This document shows positions 21,546 through 33,052 of a stretch of DNA of 64,000 nt, in pieces (position 1 is the stretch's first letter; the number at the start of each line of letters is the position of its first letter). The DNA lies in assembly GCA_038503035.1 (NCBI GenBank), contig JAVSML010025215.1:430018-494017 (forward strand). Direction: 5' to 3'. The notes under the pieces are model-generated. The model was not told the origin of the DNA, did no database searches, and worked only from the letters and a program-made list of their open reading frames with translations. The stretch comes from Crocodylus rhombifer. Lineage: Eukaryota > Chordata > Crocodylia > Crocodylidae. The translations under genes and the position numbers were made by a program.

Positions 21546-22262
21546 GGTGTCCTTGACAATGAGGTGCAACTTGAGTGCCAGATAGCAGATGCAACAAAGT
21601 TGTCATCTCAGGCCCCCTTGACCATATTGGCCCCATTGTTGCTGACCATGAACCCGCAGGTGAGCTTGCCATGCTCAACAAGCCACCCCTGCACCATGCA
21701 GTTCATGGCCCCCATGATCTCTGTTGCTGTGTGGGACTCATCCATCACCTCAGCCTGAAGGAGAACCCACCAATGGCCTGAATGGTCGCACCAGTGCCCT
21801 TTGAGGGAAAGGTAGGTGTGATCTCCACTCCAGCTGCTTCAGATGTCCAAGGTGAAGTGCAAGGCCACCCGTGGGCCTGTCTTGCACAGCTCCTCCCTCA
21901 AGTACTCCCTGCATGCCTCATACAGGGAGGGCACCACTGTCCTGCCGAAGGTGGTGCATGTGGGCACCCAGTAGGATGGGGCCATGAGCTGCCTGAATCC
22001 TGGCCACTCAATTAAGGAGAAGAGCTGGCCAACAACAGCAAGCATCTCCCCAATGCTCTGGGTGATCTCGCTCACCCTTGCAATGTGCCCCCCCACTTTG
22101 TCCACCTTTCCTCCACAGTTCTAGGGTGGTCTGCCTCTGCTCTGGGGGGATGGTGGCTTTGGAACAAGAGGGGGACTTCCCTTTGGGTATGCTCCCGCTG
22201 TTGCCAGGCTGAGGAGGAGCAAGGGCAAGGGGGTGGTGTCTGCAGAAATGCATCAGCATCCC
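21546..22262 (-). pseudogene. hAT-type transposase fragment, broken
   Basis: Minus-strand reading gives, in order: CRHHPLALAPPQPG and PPEQRQTTLELW (linker after a BED-finger-like region); EITQSIGEMLAVVGQLFSLIEW; PSLYEACREYLREEL; VALHFTLDI followed by a stop in place of Trp (TGA at 21839-21841); SGDHTYLSL; and, after a frameshift, EVMDESHTATEIMGA and FMVSNNGANMVKGA. HFT-D-W and VS-DNGANM are the boxes around the first two catalytic Asp residues of the hAT RNase-H fold. The second Asp is Asn here (21638-21640). The rest of the catalytic domain and the dimerisation tail are missing. No TIRs were found. Confidence 0.65.
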
Positions 22263-23160
22263 TGTGACAGCAGGTAAATTGCTTTCACAGTCTCAGTCAG
22301 CACTGGAAGATCAGAAAGAGATATTTTAATGTCTACCTAGGGTATTCGATCAATTGCCTCCTCATTAATAGGGGACTGTTGATTGAGGATGTTTGTTGAA
22401 CTGTTCTGCCCATGTAGAGGTATAAAACATGAGAAGTACAAAATGGGGAAGGTAGGGCTGGAGGTCCTGAAGGATCATAAGAAATTGATGGAAGCGGTAA
22501 GCAAGAGAGACGGACAGGATGGGCTTGATGAGCTCATCAGGATGCCCAAGGGAGAGGTGTGGGGAAGAAAAAACAGTGGGACATGCAAACAGGGTGTGGG
22601 AGTGTCTTTCTGAGTGTCACTAAAATAAACTTGTCGTTAGTGCAGGGGTTGGTACTATATGGATTCATACCAAGGGGACTGGAGGAAACATTATTAAGGT
22701 CTTTATTTGCATGTGTTAAAATGAATTTATGGAAAGTTTAGGAACCTCTGCGTGTTTAAGGGCTTGGCTTTCACAGAAAAAGAGTGCCTGAAGTTGGGGC
22801 TGCATGGACTGAAAGACTACATTGATTGGGACAAGGAAGGGGAGAGGAAGAGGTGGAGAAGTGGAGGAATGAGGACTGGGCTCACTTATTTCACTAAACC
22901 AACACAGAGGACTGATGGGAGGGGTGGAGTTTCAGGTGGTTATTGAGGTAACAATATTCCATGGAGGTCTGTATGAAGAGAGAGATTCCATACGTGTGTT
23001 GTTTAAGGGTTTAATATTTGTAGCTGTATGTTTTTGATATGTAATTGTTTCCATTCTTGGTAAAAAGTCTTGGTAAAACAAGGATGCTAATATGTGTGTG
23101 GCTTTGCAAGTGTGGAATAAGTGTGTTTTTAATAAAATTTTAAAAAGTTTTCATCAGCAT
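22263..23160. other. Unidentified transcribed-looking block
   Basis: The block is purine-rich on the plus strand and has AATAAAATTTTAAAA at 23138-23152. It holds several short frames, one of which (22740-22811) carries an 18-residue stretch resembling the malic-enzyme N-terminus (see findings). It may be part of a degraded repeat. No complete gene is present. Confidence 0.3.
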
Positions 23161-25529
23161 CTTGGTCTTTTTGGCCAAGATGAAATTCAGCAATTAGTCT
23201 GCTCCCAAATTAATTAGCTCACCTGTACAGATGCAGCTACAGTGCTTCGATTTTGGAGGTGCCTCTTCTGGAAAAGTGCAGTGTGCTTGAGAGTTCTGCC
23301 CCTGGGAATGGTAAGTTTACTCTAAAGGTAAATTTAATAAAATATATTATACTTAAAATTATTATACTTAAATATACTTAAAATATATTATACTTCAAGT
23401 AAATGTAATAAAATACACACAATCTAAACAGAAAATGGAATGAATTTAAAACTGTGGCTGTGAAGTCCCCAGTAATGCTGGGGGCAGTGTAGGGGTGCTT
23501 GATTTTTCCTATAAGCAATAGAGGAGGTAGGCCAAAGAATGCAGGAGAAAATAAAAATGGAGGAAACAGAAGGGACACACATAAAATCTCTTTAACAGCT
23601 TAAAAAATCTTTCTTAAATCTATACAGTACAGAATAACACAACTTACAAAATATAATAACAATTATGAAAAGCACCATTCTCATCCATCTTAACTCAAAG
23701 TCCTTAACCAGACTTCACGTATTTGAGTGTTCACCTCTATTATTTTTAAGGCACTTATAATACATTGCCCTTTCAAATGTGATGTTATAAGCGAGGAATC
23801 TATCCAATGATTAGTATTTAGTTAGGATGCATCCTACCAGTAGTGCAGAATGACTTCTATAACAGCTCTGATCAAGATGACAGTGTTTTTATTTATTTTT
23901 CCTACACAATTTTCAAAATTAAACACTAGCACTGTAACAACCCCCAAGCCCAAACCTTCCTACATTACCCATTTTGCTACTGTTCCAAACAATGTTGTAA
24001 TCAAGGCCTTAAAGTCCTGTAGACACCATGTTATGCTGTAGCATTTCTTCACGGTATTGTAAACCTTCAACCATCCTCAGGCCTCTTCCCATACAGCTGT
24101 GTAATCAGATGGTTTACAAGGGATGTTCTTGCAAGTTGTTCACATACAGCCAAATATTCTTCCCTGGTGAAGTTGTGGTAATGCCCCAGCCTAGAAGAAC
24201 TTACTTATCTCTGCTTCAGAAAGCAAAGTAAATAGGAGACCCTGGGCAGTTTTGTTTCAAGGGGGCACCTTGTGCCACAGTGAATAGGATGCATTGGACT
24301 TAGTTTTGTTCTCTGATTTATAGCTATTTTCCCTCATGGCAAGAGAGGAGTGTGTTGGCCAGGCATATCTTAGGTTGTAAGGTGGTTTTGCTTTCTTCAG
24401 TCCCATGAGATCCTCCCATGTACATCCCAATTATTCAAGCTATTTATTTTTTTTCCTAAATTTGATGAGTAACAAACAGTAGCACACACTTGCTGAAAAT
24501 GTTTGACATCTCATTTCCTTCTGACATGTTTCAGGTTAGCTAATAATTCAGAGGTTGTAGTAATAGATAAAACATTGTGCCTAGCCATCTCCTTTCTTAT
24601 GAGTTATTACTGTGAAAAACCAGTATTTGAAATATGGCATGGTTTGATTTGTGCGTCTGAGGAAGGGAAGGCATAATGAGTATATTAGATGCATTGTAAC
24701 TATATTCAGTTTCTCCCTTCCCTCATCGTTTAGTCTTAATTTTCTTTTAAAATTAAGATATACTTTGCTTTCATTAATGTCACTCTGTTAGTTTTAACCT
24801 TTCTGATATTGTAAATTCTTATATGTAAACTCAGTAACTCGTTTTCTGAGAAGGTGGCAAAACAAACATGGTGATCACCTTGATTACTACAGGGTGTACA
24901 TGGGAGTTGGCTACTTTGTCAGTTATGGACTGGTTAAACTTGAGTCTCAGAAATGGAATTTGACTCTTGATTAAAACAACTGCCTAGGCCCTTGACAAAG
25001 AAAACCCAAAGCAGCAACAAAAATCCTTTAAAGCTTTCCATTCTGTTCTGTTTTACAGTAACCGGGATACTTCTCTCTGTCTCATACTTCCCTTAATGAC
25101 ACACAACTTTCTTGGGTAGGAGTTCAAAATCTAATCCCATTTGTGTGGGAATACAATATTAGAGACTTAGCACAAGATAAACTTTCTCTTCTCACCTAGC
25201 TATGCATATCATATTAATAAACCTTATTTTCCAGAATAAACTGCTCTCCGTTTACCTAAAATATTCCCCCAAGCCCATTCAGATGACTCAGACATCACAT
25301 CACCCACTGAGGACTAAATTAAATTCTCATAAATAATGCGTTTAGCGTGCATGTTTATTTCCCATAACTTCATTTGAAATTGTTCTTGTGTATGAATGAC
25401 ATTTTTTCTATATTGTCAGTTTGCTTTTTATAGTGGTTCATTTTGCACTGGCTGGTTTCAGGTCCCTTAGGATAGGCTTTTTGCTTAGCCTTAGCCAGGA
25501 AAAGATGATACTTTTTGCTTGACAGGAAT
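23161..25529. other. Unassigned A+T-rich DNA
   Basis: It contains an AT-only tandem-like tract at 23326-23410 (ATATTATACTTAAA units). No gene or dispersed repeat was recognised in the rest. Confidence 0.5.
23326..23410. repeat. A+T-rich tandem tract (TATTATACTTAAAAT)n-like
   Basis: AATATATTATACTTAAAA, ATTATTATACTTAAAT and AATATATTATACTTCAAG follow one another with small changes. Confidence 0.65.
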
Positions 25530-26510
25530 GTGGAAGTTGAAGGGACCTAATGATCTCACTTAGTGCAACCCACAGCATTGAAGCAGGATCAAGTATGAGT
25601 CTTCTAGATGCTTCCCAACAGAGCTTTGTCTAACCTGTTCTTAAAAAGCTTCCAATGAAGGAAATTCCACAGTTTCTCTAGATTGCTTGTTCCAATGCTT
25701 CAACACCCTTAGAGCTAGGAAGTTATCCCCCTGCCCCACTATTTAATCTCAATCTTTGCTGTAAATTAGGCTGATTTCTTGTCCTATCCTTAGTGGCCAT
25801 GGAAAACAATTGATCACCCTCCTTTTTATGACATTTTACATATTGAATGACTATTATCACGTCTCTGCTGAGTCAACTTTTTCCTAGACTAAATAAACCT
25901 AAATCTTTCAACCTTTTCATAGGTCATGTTCATTAAACCTTTTACCATTCTTTTATTCTAATTGAGACTTTTCCAGTTCATTTATAATGGTGATACTTGA
26001 ACTGGACACCAGAACTGAATTTGGTGGAGGAATGTCTCTTACATCATGCATCCTTCTCTTAAAGAAGGTGGAGTAATGTCCCTTACATCCTTCTCTTAAT
26101 GCATCCTAAGATGAAATTTATCAGTTTTGCAACAGCATCCAGTTTTTGGCTCCTCTTTAGCTTCTAACCTGATATGTAGCCAGTTATTCCACAATTCTCA
26201 TTAAATTTCTCCTTCTGAAATGCAGTACTTTGAATTTTATCTTATTTGCCATGATTACCTTGAATTCTAATCCTGTACTTCAAAAAGTTTTCAGTCCCTC
26301 CCACCATGGTGCAACCTACAGGTTTTATAAGTATATTCTCTATTTCATCTGATTCATGAGTAAATATACTGAATAAAACCACACCCAGGACTAATCTCTT
26401 GAGGAAGACATTGCAAGTGGCATCTTGATCTGACAATAAATGATTGATAGCTATTCTCTGAGTATGTTTTATCAACCTGAGTCACTGATTCAATTGGGAC
26501 AGTCTGAATG
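25530..26510 (-). mobile_element. Old CR1/L3-type LINE 3' half
   Basis: It reads as the complement of the classical CR1 3' region: AAGGGACCTAATGATCTCA, GGAAATTCCACAG, TTGTTCCAATG, CTTTCAACCTTTTCATAGGTCATG, TGATACTTGAACTGGACACCAGAA and CACCCAGGACTAAT. Divergence is high and no frame survives. The right limit is approximate. Confidence 0.75.
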
Positions 26511-27486
26511 ATGATTATACAACACCTAAGTAGTCTTTTTCTCACTCCTCTTCTCACGTTTTATACTACCTAGTCTCAGTTCTGCATTACTGGTTGCCTA
26601 AATAGTGATACATTTTGAGATTTAACCTCTATCAGAAAACAAACAAAAGGTACCTGCTCAACTCCTCTCATAAATGTGAGAGAATTAACATTTTGCCTGA
26701 TAAACAGGAATAGCTTTGTTTGGCTCTGGAAAGTGACTATAATATAGGATTGTGTGGTTCTATATACTGATCTGTGCTTTCCTGATGCTTACACTGAACA
26801 TGCTTGATTTGTGAGGAAAATAATGTTTTGTCCAACTGCCAGCCCCATAATTTTACTCTGGCAATGTGAAAATCAATCTGGCTAATTTCATTTGACTGTT
26901 CATTATTCACAATAAATATTTTGCAGCACAAAATACACTTGCAGTGGGAACTGAGGAGCTACTCTGTCTTTAGGTTATGCCATCAGTGATACTTGCTACA
27001 ACCTGTTAGGAGAGAACTGTACTTTCACAGGCTGCACAGATGTATCTGAGTTCATGGCATGACTAAACCCTCTGTTACTGCTGTTGCATAAGCTGGTAAT
27101 TGTAGTTTTGGCTTATACAAAGGTTTCTCTTATTTCTATGTTTGACAAGATATCTTCCATTTTTTGTAAATATATGAATAAAGAAAGCTGCTCCTTCTCT
27201 AGTGCAATAACTGCTACTATTTCAAACGTATGTGTTCATTAGATCTGTTTCTTTTTCTTGAGGATCCAAACCTATTCATTTTGCATGGCAGATGAATCTT
27301 TGTCAGAATAATCAAGGTGAGGGAAGGAGGGGTGCCTGGTTTCAGTATAGGCTTGTGGTTATTCCCAAGTAGGAGGTTTCTACAACTCCTCCAATGAATT
27401 TTTTGGTATTCAGAGCAGTGACTGGAATCACTGAATTCTATGAGTTTTCATTATCTGACTCTCCGGTCTACATGGCATAATGCACG
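26511..27486. other. Unassigned DNA, no gene seen
   Basis: A+T-rich, with only short frames and no recognised repeat. Confidence 0.5.
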
Positions 27487-27698
27487 GCTGTGTGGAGATC
27501 CTTGAGCTAGCTCTGCACAGGCTAGTTTAGGTACCTGAAGCAGAAAGGCCATGTTAGCATGGTGCTCTACTTAGGCTAATTTACCTTGCTTCCTAGCTGT
27601 CTTAATTTACCCAGGCAGAGCACTGCTTTCCATTAGAAAGCTAAACTCTTTCCAGTACCTGAACTATTTGTGAGGTAGCTTGGGTATCTCTACACAGC
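27487..27698. mobile_element. Small TIR element (MITE-like)
   Basis: The left end GCTGTGTGGAGATCCTTGAGC-TAGCTC faces the right end, which reads GCTGTGTAGAGATACCCAAGC-TACCTC on the minus strand (21 of 27 match). The interior is also loosely palindromic (GGTGCTCTAC..GCAGAGCACTGC). No certain TSD and no coding capacity. Confidence 0.5.
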
Positions 27699-28223
27699 AC
27701 TGTTTGGTGCCATGTCCTTTCAGCCTGGTAGGGGGAGGACAGACACCTGTTTTTGAGACTACAGAGCATCTCCTCTGTATACTGAGTCAAAGAAACCCAA
27801 CACTGAGATGGCAGAATCCTTTTTGGTGATTAGGAGCTTCACATCAGTGACTGTCACAAGGCACTACAGCACTACCTTTCAGCAAAATATATCTAAAAAT
27901 TGCCGTCATAAAGCCAGATAATTATATCCTAGTTCATTATCAAAGGATTATACGTTCTCCTCGGCTGCTTCCCCCCACCCCTCCCCGCAACAGTTATATC
28001 AGGAATGTTTTCTTTGGGTTTATTTTAGTCTGCTAATAGAACTTTTTTCCCTAAGCATTAAATTGCCTGAGCAGAATTTTTCAATTTTAGTATGGCAAAC
28101 TTAAACATTAGCACAGAAGCGTGAGGGTCTTACAAATGACTTTTCGTAGAAAAAGGGTGGAGATAATGGAGTGGGAGACAAAAGTCTGCTTCTACTAGAG
28201 AGCCTCTGCCAATATAGCTATGA
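27699..28223. other. Unassigned DNA, no gene seen
   Basis: No open frame of note and no recognised element. Confidence 0.5.
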
Positions 28224-28521
28224 CCTTATAACAGTGGTTCATAATGTTGTTAGGCTCAAAATAACCCTCCTTAAATCAAGGTACCTCTTGAAAAATGCCA
28301 GCTCTTACTCATTTTTTCACTCATTTTTTAACTATGAAAAAAAAAAAAGCGGGGAGCACGGCCATCTATCTCCTGAGTGTATATTAACAACATTTTACAG
28401 AAGCAGGATGTCGGCTGCTGTAATCCCCCTGCTTTTACCTGTTGCAGGTTAGGGGCTTGTGTTGTGTCAACATTGATAGTAGTTTTACCAAGAGTTTAGA
28501 TTATGAATTTGTTTGGATAGG

Positions 28522-28605
28522 AATGATCCTGCCTCAGGCAGGGGATTGGGCTAGATGACCTATGGAGGTTCCTTCCAGCCCTGCTTCTCTATGATTTCTA
28601 TGAAT
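28522..28605 (+). mobile_element. CR1 3'-end fragment
   Basis: GGGGATTGGGCTAGATGACC, GAGGTTCCTTCCAGCCCTGC and TATGATTTCTATGA are the CR1 3' UTR and tail with all coding sequence missing. It lies inside the hAT element. Confidence 0.85.
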
Positions 28606-28713
28606 ATGGCACATTTTTATTACAAAGAACTTGGAAAGATCACAATAGGTCAGATAGTTTTTCATACTATGGATTCTTATTTGCAATCACTGGGTTTATC
28701 TTGTGAATCTAGC

Positions 28714-30643
28714 GGACCTCCTACGGCTAAAAAGGAAAGCCTACAAAGGATGGAGGACGGGATACACCTCCAAGGAGGATTATTCTGCACTGGTCTGGTC
28801 CTGCAGGGAGTAAACCAAGAAAGCCAAGGCTGCAACTGAACTCCAACTAGCTTCAAGCATCAAGGACAACAAAAAGTCCTTTTTCAGATATGTGGGGAGC
28901 CGGAGGAAAAGCAAGGGCAATGTTGGACCCCTGCTAAACCAGATGGGGCAACTGACAACTGACACCCAGGAAAAAGCCAACCTATTAAATAGGTACTTTG
29001 CGTCAGTCTTTCACCAGTCCCATGGGACGCCCATGCCTGCTATGGGACAGGGAGATCTGGGTGATGGGGATCCCCTACCCTCCATAAATGCTGACCTCGT
29101 GAAGGAACACCTTGCGAAGCTGGATACCTTCAAGTCAGCCGGCCCTGACAATCTGCACCCCAGGGTACTCAAGGAGCTGGCGAGCGTCATAGCCCAGCCC
29201 CTGGCACGGATCTTTGAAAACTCCTGGCACTCTGGTGTAGTGCCCGAAGACTGGAAGAAGGCCAATGTGGTGCCTATCTTCAAGAAAGGGAGGAGAGTGG
29301 GTCCGGCTAACTACAGGCCCATTAGCCTGACTTCTATCCTGGGGAAGATCTTAGAAAAGTTTATTAAGGAGGCCATCCTTGATGGACTGGCCCAGGCTAA
29401 CATCCTAAGGGATAGCCAGCATGGGTTTGTTGCGGGTAGGTCTTGTCTGACCAATATCATTTCCTTCTATGACCAGGTGACCAATCACCTGGACGAGGGA
29501 GAAGAGATTGATGTCATATATCTTGACTTCAAAAAAGCTTTTGATCTGGTATCCTATGATCACCTCTTGGCCAAACTGCCCAGTTGTGGCCTTGGCTCCA
29601 CCACGATCCGCTGGCTGGGAAATTGGCTCAGTGGTTGGACCCAGAGGGTTGTAGTTGATGGCAGTCACTCATCGTGGTGCCCTGTGACCAGTGGGGTCCC
29701 TCAAGCCTCTGTCCTTGGACCCATACTGTTCAACATCTTCATTAATGATGTGGACATTGGAGTCAGGAGTGGACTGGCCAAGTTCGCCGATGACACCAAA
29801 CTTTGGGGCAAAGCATCCACGCCAAAAGATAGGCGGGTGATCCAGGCTGACCTGGACAAGCTCAGCAAATGGGCAGACAAGAACCTGATGGTGTTTAACA
29901 CCGAAAAATGCAAGGTTCTCCACCTTGGGAGGAAAAACCTGCAGCACCCTTATAGGCTCGGCAGTGCTATGTTGGATAGCACTACAGAAGAAAGAGACTT
30001 GAGGGTCATCATTGACCACAAGATGAACATGAGCCTCCAATGCGATGCTGGGGCTAGTAAAGTGACCAAAATGCTGGCTTGCATCCATAGATGCTTCTCG
30101 AGCAAATCCCGGGACGTCATTCTCCCCTTGTACTCGTCTTTGGTGAGGCAGCAGCTGGAGTACTGCATCCAGTTTTGGGCTTCACAATTCAAAAAGGATG
30201 TGGAGAAGCTTGAGAGAGTCTAGAGGAGAGCCACGCGCATGATCAGAGATCAGGAAAACAGATCTTACGATGACAGGCTGAGAGCCATGGGACTCTTTAG
30301 CCTGGAAAAGCATAGGCTCAGGGGTGATCTGATGGCCACCTATAAGTTTATCAGGGGTGACCACCAAGGGATGACTAGGTTGAACAGTCACAAACTCCTG
30401 GAAGACCGTTTCAGGGTGGACATAAGGAAGAATTTCTTTACTGTCCGAGCCCCCAAGGTCTGGAACAGTCTGCCAGTGGAGGTGGTTCAAGCACCTACAT
30501 TGAACACCTTCAGGAGTAAATTGGATGCTTATCTTGCTGGGATCCTATGAACCCAGCTGACTTCCTGCCCTTTGGGCAGGGGGCTGGACTCGATGATCTC
30601 CCGAGGTCCCTTCCAGCCCTGATGTCTATGAAATCTATGAAAT
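28714..30643 (+). mobile_element. CR1 LINE, 5'-truncated, RT nearly intact
   Basis: It starts in the ORF2 linker (LLRLKRKAYKGW) and continues through the complete RT and C-terminal domain to the CR1 3' block (CTCGATGATCTCCCGAGGTCCC) and an ATGTCTATGAAATCTATGAAATC tail. The protein differs clearly from the 20- and 53-kb copies, for example KLDTFKSAGPDNLHPRVLKELASV and SGLAKFADDTKLWGKA, so it is a second young subfamily. It sits within the hAT element at 28232-30731. Confidence 0.92.
28892..30550 (+). pseudogene. CR1 ORF2 reverse transcriptase, single TAG visible
   Basis: One reading frame spans 553 codons with a single stop, TAG at 30221-30223, where related copies have Gln (ERV-RRATRM). RT landmarks in order: NVVPIFKKG and NYRPISLTSILGKI; QHGFVAGRSCLTN; VIYLDFKKAFD (first catalytic Asp); SGVPQASVLGPILFN; KFADDTKLW with intact FADD at 29783-29794; and CKVLHLGRKN. 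The C-terminal domain runs from 30239 (LFSLEKHRLRGDLMATYKFI, FTVRAPKVWNSLP) to LAGIL and a stop at 30550. The enzyme would reverse-transcribe CR1 RNA at a nicked target. The endonuclease and ORF1 are missing through 5' truncation. Upstream at 28714-28891 the frame has a further stop. Confidence 0.9.
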
Positions 30644-30739
30644 CATACCTGCACACCTAAGAGTCCTAGCATTGCATGCCATCATGTAGCACCTCAAAAG
30701 GATGTCAATGCACCCTGGTTGAGAATCACTAGCTTATAA

Positions 30740-30920
30740 CCTTGCAGAGGTTATAATCTAGTGGAGACACAGCATGTGCTAACAGGATTTCCTCTGCCTG
30801 TGTAACTATACCACCTTCCTGAATTAGATAAGCTGACAAAAGGTACTCTCTTCCAGCTTTTTTTCCTAATGTAGCCCAGGTAACTTGGGTATATATTCCC
30901 CTTCTCCAATTGAAGGGGAT
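30740..30920. other. Possible end of another MITE
   Basis: TTATAATCTAGTGGAGACACAGC resembles a reptile MITE terminus, but no opposite end was located. No gene is present. Confidence 0.3.
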
Positions 30921-31060
30921 TGTTAGGTGGCAGGTGTGCTGTGGGGGAACTGCAGACCACTCAGTTTCCCTCTGTCCCTATAGAACCAGGCCAGGACAGT
31001 CAGGGGACTTAAGTTTATGTAAATAAATGTGTATATAGTTATCACAAGGAGAAGAAACAT

Positions 31061-31062
<2 letters not shown>

Positions 31063-31098
<36 letters not shown>
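31063..31098. repeat. (AC)18 microsatellite
   Basis: 36 uninterrupted bases of alternating A and C. Confidence 0.97.
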
Positions 31099-31101
<3 letters not shown>

Positions 31102-32042
31102 TTTAGATAGCTTATAGATACATAGCTTATATATAAATAAATAAATCAATAATATATCTCAACAAATAACATAAACAATACCCTCTGGGTAAATGCCATA
31201 AAACCTTATACCAGTGCTCCAGATACAGGTAAGTTGCAGGTAAGTATCTGAGCTGAAACAGATAAACCCCAAAATAAACATAATCCCAAGGGGAAACTCC
31301 AATGTTCCTGGGCTTCTCCCAAGCCCTACAAGGAAACTGGTAACTTTTACCAGTGGGACCTCCACTTTCAGGAGCCCTTAACTAACCAGGGGGGGACTCC
31401 CCCCCATGGGAATCCTCTTTTCCCTGCAACTCACAGCTCCCAGGCCTGGAGGGTGGTCCTCATCCTCTGTGCCAAGCTGCTGTCTTGCCTGCAGTGGGCT
31501 TTGGGGTGCGGTCGCTGTTCCTTAGAACAGGGCTCCTCTTTGCAGGGTTTCTGGGGCCTCTGGCTCAGCCCTGTCTGTTGGCTCAGTAGCCTGAGCACCA
31601 TCTGGCTCCCTGGACTCGACCTTTTGCTATGGGTCAGAGGCCTGGGCTGCCTTGTGCACCACCAGACTCAGTCCACTCCTGGACCCTCCATGCAGTGCCT
31701 CCTGCACCAAGCTCCCAGCCTTGTCCTGGGGGTTGAGAACCTGAGCTGCCCAAGTGCCCCAAAGGTCCTACTCTGTGCACTGGCCTGTGCACCATGTCTC
31801 TGGCCGCACACCAGAGGTTGCAGACCTGAGCAGCCTCACGCAGCTCCCAGGGTTCGGACTCCATGTGCATACTGAGAGCCCAGCTGCTGGAGCCATCGGC
31901 TATTCCCTGCTGGTGGAAGTCTTCAGGGGTGCTTCTGAGCTATTGCTTCACCTTGCTGAGCAGCTCTCCTCAGCTCTTCTAAGCTCCGCTCTTCTCTCTT
32001 CTCTGTCCCGAATGTGTTCCCCTCCTGCTGGGCACGCAGCTG

Positions 32043-32050
32043 CTTTTATA
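32043..32050 (-). promoter_or_regulatory. TATA box of minus-strand LTR-like block
   Basis: The minus strand reads TATAAAAG. A CCAAT motif lies about 140 bp upstream in that orientation at 32190-32194. Confidence 0.45.
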
Positions 32051-32272
32051 CGCTCCAGGGCTCCACCCCTGAAGTCTTCTGGACCTGAGTGTTGCAGTCT
32101 TCAATCAGGTCCGGGGGGAGAGGGGAATTCCTTTCCCCCTCCCCTCAGGAAAGGGGCATGACTTAACTCCTCTTGCTGCCTTCTGATTGGTGGGTGGGCT
32201 CCACCCAGGGACATTGGAGCAAGATTTCAAGCCTGGGACTCAACCCAAGTTGCAAAAGGCAAACCTGCTACA

Positions 32273-33050
32273 CTGGTTTATCTGTGCTGGAGAAGGAGAA
32301 TGATTTCCTTCAGACTCCTGGAAGACAAGCAATGTTAGCAAAATTTTGTAGGGTAGACCTGGTGTAAAACTCTGACCACAAAGATTCATTCAAACAGTTA
32401 CCCCTAGAGTAGGTTAGTACCTCCAATGGCATATGACAATACAATTTTGGATCTTGCTTTTTTGGCTGAAAAAGATACTAAGAGATCAATGCATTTGTAC
32501 ATTGGCAAGGAAAGCCTTGTAATGGCAACTGGTCATATCTTCTTAGGAAACCTTTTGGTATTTTTCTACATTTCAGGCACATTCAAGGTGTGCTTTTTAA
32601 TACATCAGAACTAGTGAAGAACAACAAAAGGGATGTTCAGTTTGGTTAAGTGTCCCTGAATTCTGATTTCTGGAGCAATCTCATCTTTACCTCTTTTTAT
32701 CTGCTAAGCAGGGTAGAAAATCAATGCTTATTTGTGAACAGGGAAGGTTAAACATTGTAAACCAAAACATTGCTCTTATTGAAAAGTGGTCTTTTACTGA
32801 AATTAGAATATTCTGTAAGAAATGGTCATGAGGCTCTGTTTTAAATTTGACTATGGATGGACAGCCAGATTCTTTTCAGGAAGAACCTGCAGCATTAAGA
32901 TGGAGGGAAAGGCCCTGTTAAAGAGAACACCTAGCTAATGGACATAAGTGGCTTGTGACTTGGCAGTGTCTGTAGTTAGACAGACCCTGAGCCATGACAT
33001 CCCCTAGTGACTGTCTTAGTTATGCCCTGCTCAGCATAACTGGGTCTCCC
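32273..33050. other. Unassigned DNA, no gene seen
   Basis: A+T-rich stretch between two CT-rich blocks. The 62-codon frame at 32426 has no recognisable domain. Confidence 0.5.
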
Positions 33051-33052
33051 AT

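Larger units (their letters stand above)
28232..30731 (+). mobile_element. hAT-type non-autonomous element split by CR1 insertions
   Basis: The left terminus CAGTGGTTCATAATGTTG-TTAGGCTCAAAATAACCC and the right terminus CACCCTGGTTGAGAATCACTA form imperfect TIRs (CAGTGGTTC against TAGTGATTC). CCTTATAA (28224-28231) and GCTTATAA (30732-30739) flank them, an 8-bp TSD with one change, as hAT insertion gives. Removing the CR1 sequences at 28522-28605 and 28714-30643 leaves about 0.5 kb with no transposase. The element is therefore older than both CR1 insertions. Confidence 0.65.
30921..32272 (-). mobile_element. LTR-like block, minus orientation
   Basis: On the minus strand it starts TGTAGCAGGTTTGCC (32272) and ends CACCTGCCACCTAACA (30921), so it has TG..CA ends. 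A CCAAT box (32190-32194) and TATAAAAG (32043-32050) lie in pol II order on the minus strand. The interior (31380-31900) is CT-rich with degenerate repeats of the CCTGGGCTGCC..GTGCACC type; an (AC)18 microsatellite lies at 31063-31098. No coding frame of retroviral type was seen. I found no TSD, so the limits are provisional. Confidence 0.4.

Noticed and set aside
31453..32161. 140- and 135-codon frames in the CT-rich block
   Set aside because: Leu/Cys/Pro-rich translation of degenerate CT-rich repeats on the strand opposite to the TATA/CCAAT promoter.
30715..32277. CTGGT at 30715-30719 and 32273-32277 as a 5-bp TSD for the LTR-like block
   Set aside because: The left CTGGT belongs to the right terminus of the hAT element (CACCCTGGTTGAGAATCACTA), so the match is coincidental.
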